Positions 5,839 through 7,396 of a stretch of 7,396 bases of DNA are shown piece after piece. The stretch is from the NCBI GenBank assembly GCA_002297415.1, contig DBKZ01000029.1:1-7396 (forward strand), read 5' to 3'. A program made the translations under genes and the position numbers. Origin of the DNA: Ruminococcaceae bacterium UBA737. GTDB lineage: Bacteria > Bacillota > Clostridia > Oscillospirales > Acutalibacteraceae. The notes under the pieces were generated by a model, which was not told where the DNA came from, made no database searches, and saw nothing but the letters and a program-made list of their open reading frames with translations. Numbering within the stretch: position 1 is the stretch's first letter; every line of letters starts with the position of its first letter.

Positions 5839-6711
5839 ATGAAGGACGGAAAGGTTTATCCTATAGTTTTACATATTATCTTTATTTTAATGACCCTTAT
5901 TTTCTTAGTTCCGGTTCTGATGATTCTTATAATTTCATTCACCGGCGAGGCGGAATTCTCGACCTACGGCTTTTCGTTTTTCCCGAAGGTATGGTCGACA
6001 GCCGCATATAAAATGCTTTTTGAAAATATCGGGGTTATGGGCAGAGCGGTTATATTTACGATTATTACCGCAGTGCTCGGCACCGTTATAAACATCGTTG
6101 TCAACTGCGCATTTGCCTATCCGCTCACGCGTGACGATTTTATGCTGAAAAAACCCGTCAATGTTATCCTTTTGGGAACTATGTTTGTTAGCGGCGGTCT
6201 GATGCCTACATATATGGTCTACACTCAGATGTACGGCCTTAAGGATAATCCGCTTATTTATCTGCTGCCGCAGGTAGGCGCTTGGGGCGTTATTGTTTAT
6301 AAAACCTTCTTTAAGGGTGTTCCGAAATCGCTTATCGAAGCCGCGGAAATTGACGGCGCAAACCAGTTTAAAACCCTTTGGAGCATTGTTCTTCCGATGT
6401 CAAAGCCGATTATAGGAATGAATTTCTTTACAGGCGTTGTCGGAGGCTGGAACAACTGGCAGACCTCTCTCATTTATATAACAAAAAAGGAATACTGGAC
6501 AGTTCAGTATTTAATGCAGAAAATTTTAAATAACGCGGATGTCCTTGTTAAAGCGCTTAAGGAATCGGGTGTAAGAGATACATCTGCAATTCCGCTTGAA
6601 ACAATGAAATACGCAATGTGTATCATAGCAACTATTCCGATTCTGCTTCTTTTCCCCTATATGCAGAAATACTTTGCAAAGGGTATTGCGGTAGGCTCGG
6701 TTAAAGAATAA
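5839..6711 (+). CDS. Carbohydrate ABC transporter permease, YtcP/LplC (MalG-like) type
   Basis: This is the second permease subunit, which pairs with the preceding one to form the channel. It has 290 residues, the usual length. The first span (about 10-31) is followed by the periplasm-side-equivalent segment FTGEAEFSTYGFSFFPKVWS, typical of YtcP-like proteins; further spans surround 70-90, 105-125 and 255-275. The EAA loop at 167-186 reads EAAEIDGANQFKTLWSIVLP, close to consensus. The C-terminus ends MQKYFAKGIAVGSVKE, matching the family's conserved KG...G..KG/KE ending. The ribosome site AAAGGGGA at 5825-5832 is six nt before the ATG. The solute-binding protein gene starts 17 nt after the stop. 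No ATP-binding subunit is visible in the window. Confidence 0.94.
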   Translation: MKDGKVYPIVLHIIFILMTLIFLVPVLMILIISFTGEAEFSTYGFSFFPKVWSTAAYKMLFENIGVMGRAVIFTIITAVLGTVINIVVNCAFAYPLTRDDFMLKKPVNVILLGTMFVSGGLMPTYMVYTQMYGLKDNPLIYLLPQVGAWGVIVYKTFFKGVPKSLIEAAEIDGANQFKTLWSIVLPMSKPIIGMNFFTGVVGGWNNWQTSLIYITKKEYWTVQYLMQKILNNADVLVKALKESGVRDTSAIPLETMKYAMCIIATIPILLLFPYMQKYFAKGIAVGSVKE

Positions 6712-6728
6712 AAAAATGAGGTGCGAAT

Positions 6729-7396
6729 ATGAAAGTTAATTTTAAAAGATTTTTGGCGGTTGCCCTTTCGGTTTGTATGACGGCTCTTCTGTTTACCGGC
6801 TGTAAAGGCAAAAACAGCAAGGTTGTCCTTAAATGGGGCTTTTCGGGAGCCTTGGGCTGTAAGGACGACGACATAGTTCATGAGGAATTCAATAAAAAGC
6901 TAAATGAGCTTATGCCGGGGGTTCAGGTTGAGTTTATCGACCAGTCCACTTCAAACTGGTCGCTCTGGATGAACGCGGGCGATCAGGTTGATATCGCATG
7001 GTCAGGCTATGAGTATGATGTTGAAAGCGAAATCACAAAGGGCGCTTATACCGAGCTTGACGACCTTATTAACGAAAAGGATACTCCGAATATCTATCAG
7101 GAAATGAAGGATTATGCCGAGGATTATTACAGCGGCACATATAAGGATAAGCTTTATATGATTCCTATTCAGCAGCCGATATTCACTCAGTCCGCCCGTC
7201 TGGATATCCCTGCCGAGCTTTATCAATATATGGATGTTGACGCGCTTCTTAACGCGGCTCACGCTTCTGCTAAGACCACCCGTGCGGTTTATGACGAGAT
7301 AACAAAATTCCTCGAAAAGGTCTGGGCGGCAAACGCTTACGATACCGATACCATAGGAAACGGAATTGATGTTATCACAATGGGTAAGGTTTTAGC
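6729..7396 (+). CDS. Extracellular solute-binding lipoprotein of the sugar transporter (partial, cut by window edge)
   Basis: This is the substrate-capture subunit, open to the right edge: 222 codons plus two bases with no stop. A lipoprotein signal peptide (MKVNFKRFLA then a hydrophobic core) ends at FTGC, giving lipidated Cys25; Phe at the -3 position is less usual than Leu. The mature part opens VVLKWGFSG and continues with WSLWMNAGDQVDIAWSGYEY and GAYTELDDLI, then KLYMIPIQQP, the arrangement of family 1 binding proteins linked to LplB/YtcP permeases. Such proteins are usually about 450-550 residues, so roughly half is missing. The ribosome site GAGGTG at 6718-6723 is five nt before the ATG. 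Gene order permease, permease, binding protein supports a single importer. Confidence 0.92.
   Translation, partial: MKVNFKRFLAVALSVCMTALLFTGCKGKNSKVVLKWGFSGALGCKDDDIVHEEFNKKLNELMPGVQVEFIDQSTSNWSLWMNAGDQVDIAWSGYEYDVESEITKGAYTELDDLINEKDTPNIYQEMKDYAEDYYSGTYKDKLYMIPIQQPIFTQSARLDIPAELYQYMDVDALLNAAHASAKTTRAVYDEITKFLEKVWAANAYDTDTIGNGIDVITMGKVL

Noticed and set aside
6657..7262. Minus-strand open frames over the solute-binding protein gene
   Set aside because: They lie opposite a clear coding frame with signal peptide, lipobox and ribosome site, and have no starts or motifs of their own.
1..7396. CRISPR array, tRNA or rRNA genes, insertion sequence ends
   Set aside because: No regularly spaced repeats, no cloverleaf-like or rRNA sequence and no transposase were seen on either strand.

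Overview
The window looks like chromosome from a low-GC, spore-forming Gram-positive gut anaerobe of the Clostridia (Ruminococcaceae/Oscillospiraceae-like; this is inference). The grounds are a clear SpoVT sporulation regulator, consensus sigma-A style promoters, strong GGAGG-type ribosome sites, lipoprotein signal peptides and an oligosaccharide ABC transporter of the LplB/YtcP type.

There are three blocks. (1) Positions 1-690: spoVT on the minus strand, with a possible forespore-type promoter and a helically phased direct repeat in front of it. Nothing supportable lies in the first 86 bases. (2) Positions 691-2240: a visibly AT-rich accessory block. It holds a minus-strand lipoprotein built of two tandem copies of one module plus a helical C-terminal domain (probably DUF6591), and a divergent 60-residue ribbon-helix-helix regulator. 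The short gap between them carries a near-perfect promoter and a 15-bp palindrome whose half-site recurs at the regulator gene. A decayed minus-strand fragment resembling the end of RhuM-family proteins and a strong hairpin terminator follow. (3) Positions 2241-7396: a carbohydrate uptake locus of higher GC. A minus-strand AraC-family regulator is divergent from a tightly spaced plus-strand operon: a secreted, membrane-anchored beta-helix (GLUG-like) surface protein, two transporter permeases, and the start of a lipoprotein solute-binding protein that runs off the right edge.

The most informative regulatory region is 3024-3296. Each divergent gene has its own promoter with 17-bp spacing. A direct repeat CTTTTTGC, 22 bp start to start, ends just upstream of the operon's -35 box, which is the geometry expected for an AraC-type activator. 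The operon leader then holds a set of inverted GATTTT/AAAATC repeats that can pair in alternative ways. The likely working model (inference) is that the AraC protein senses a sugar and activates the operon, the anchored beta-helix protein works at the cell surface, the solute-binding lipoprotein delivers the oligosaccharide, and the two permeases import it with an ATPase that is not encoded in the visible part. No sequence search could be run, so family names rest on recognised motifs and context.
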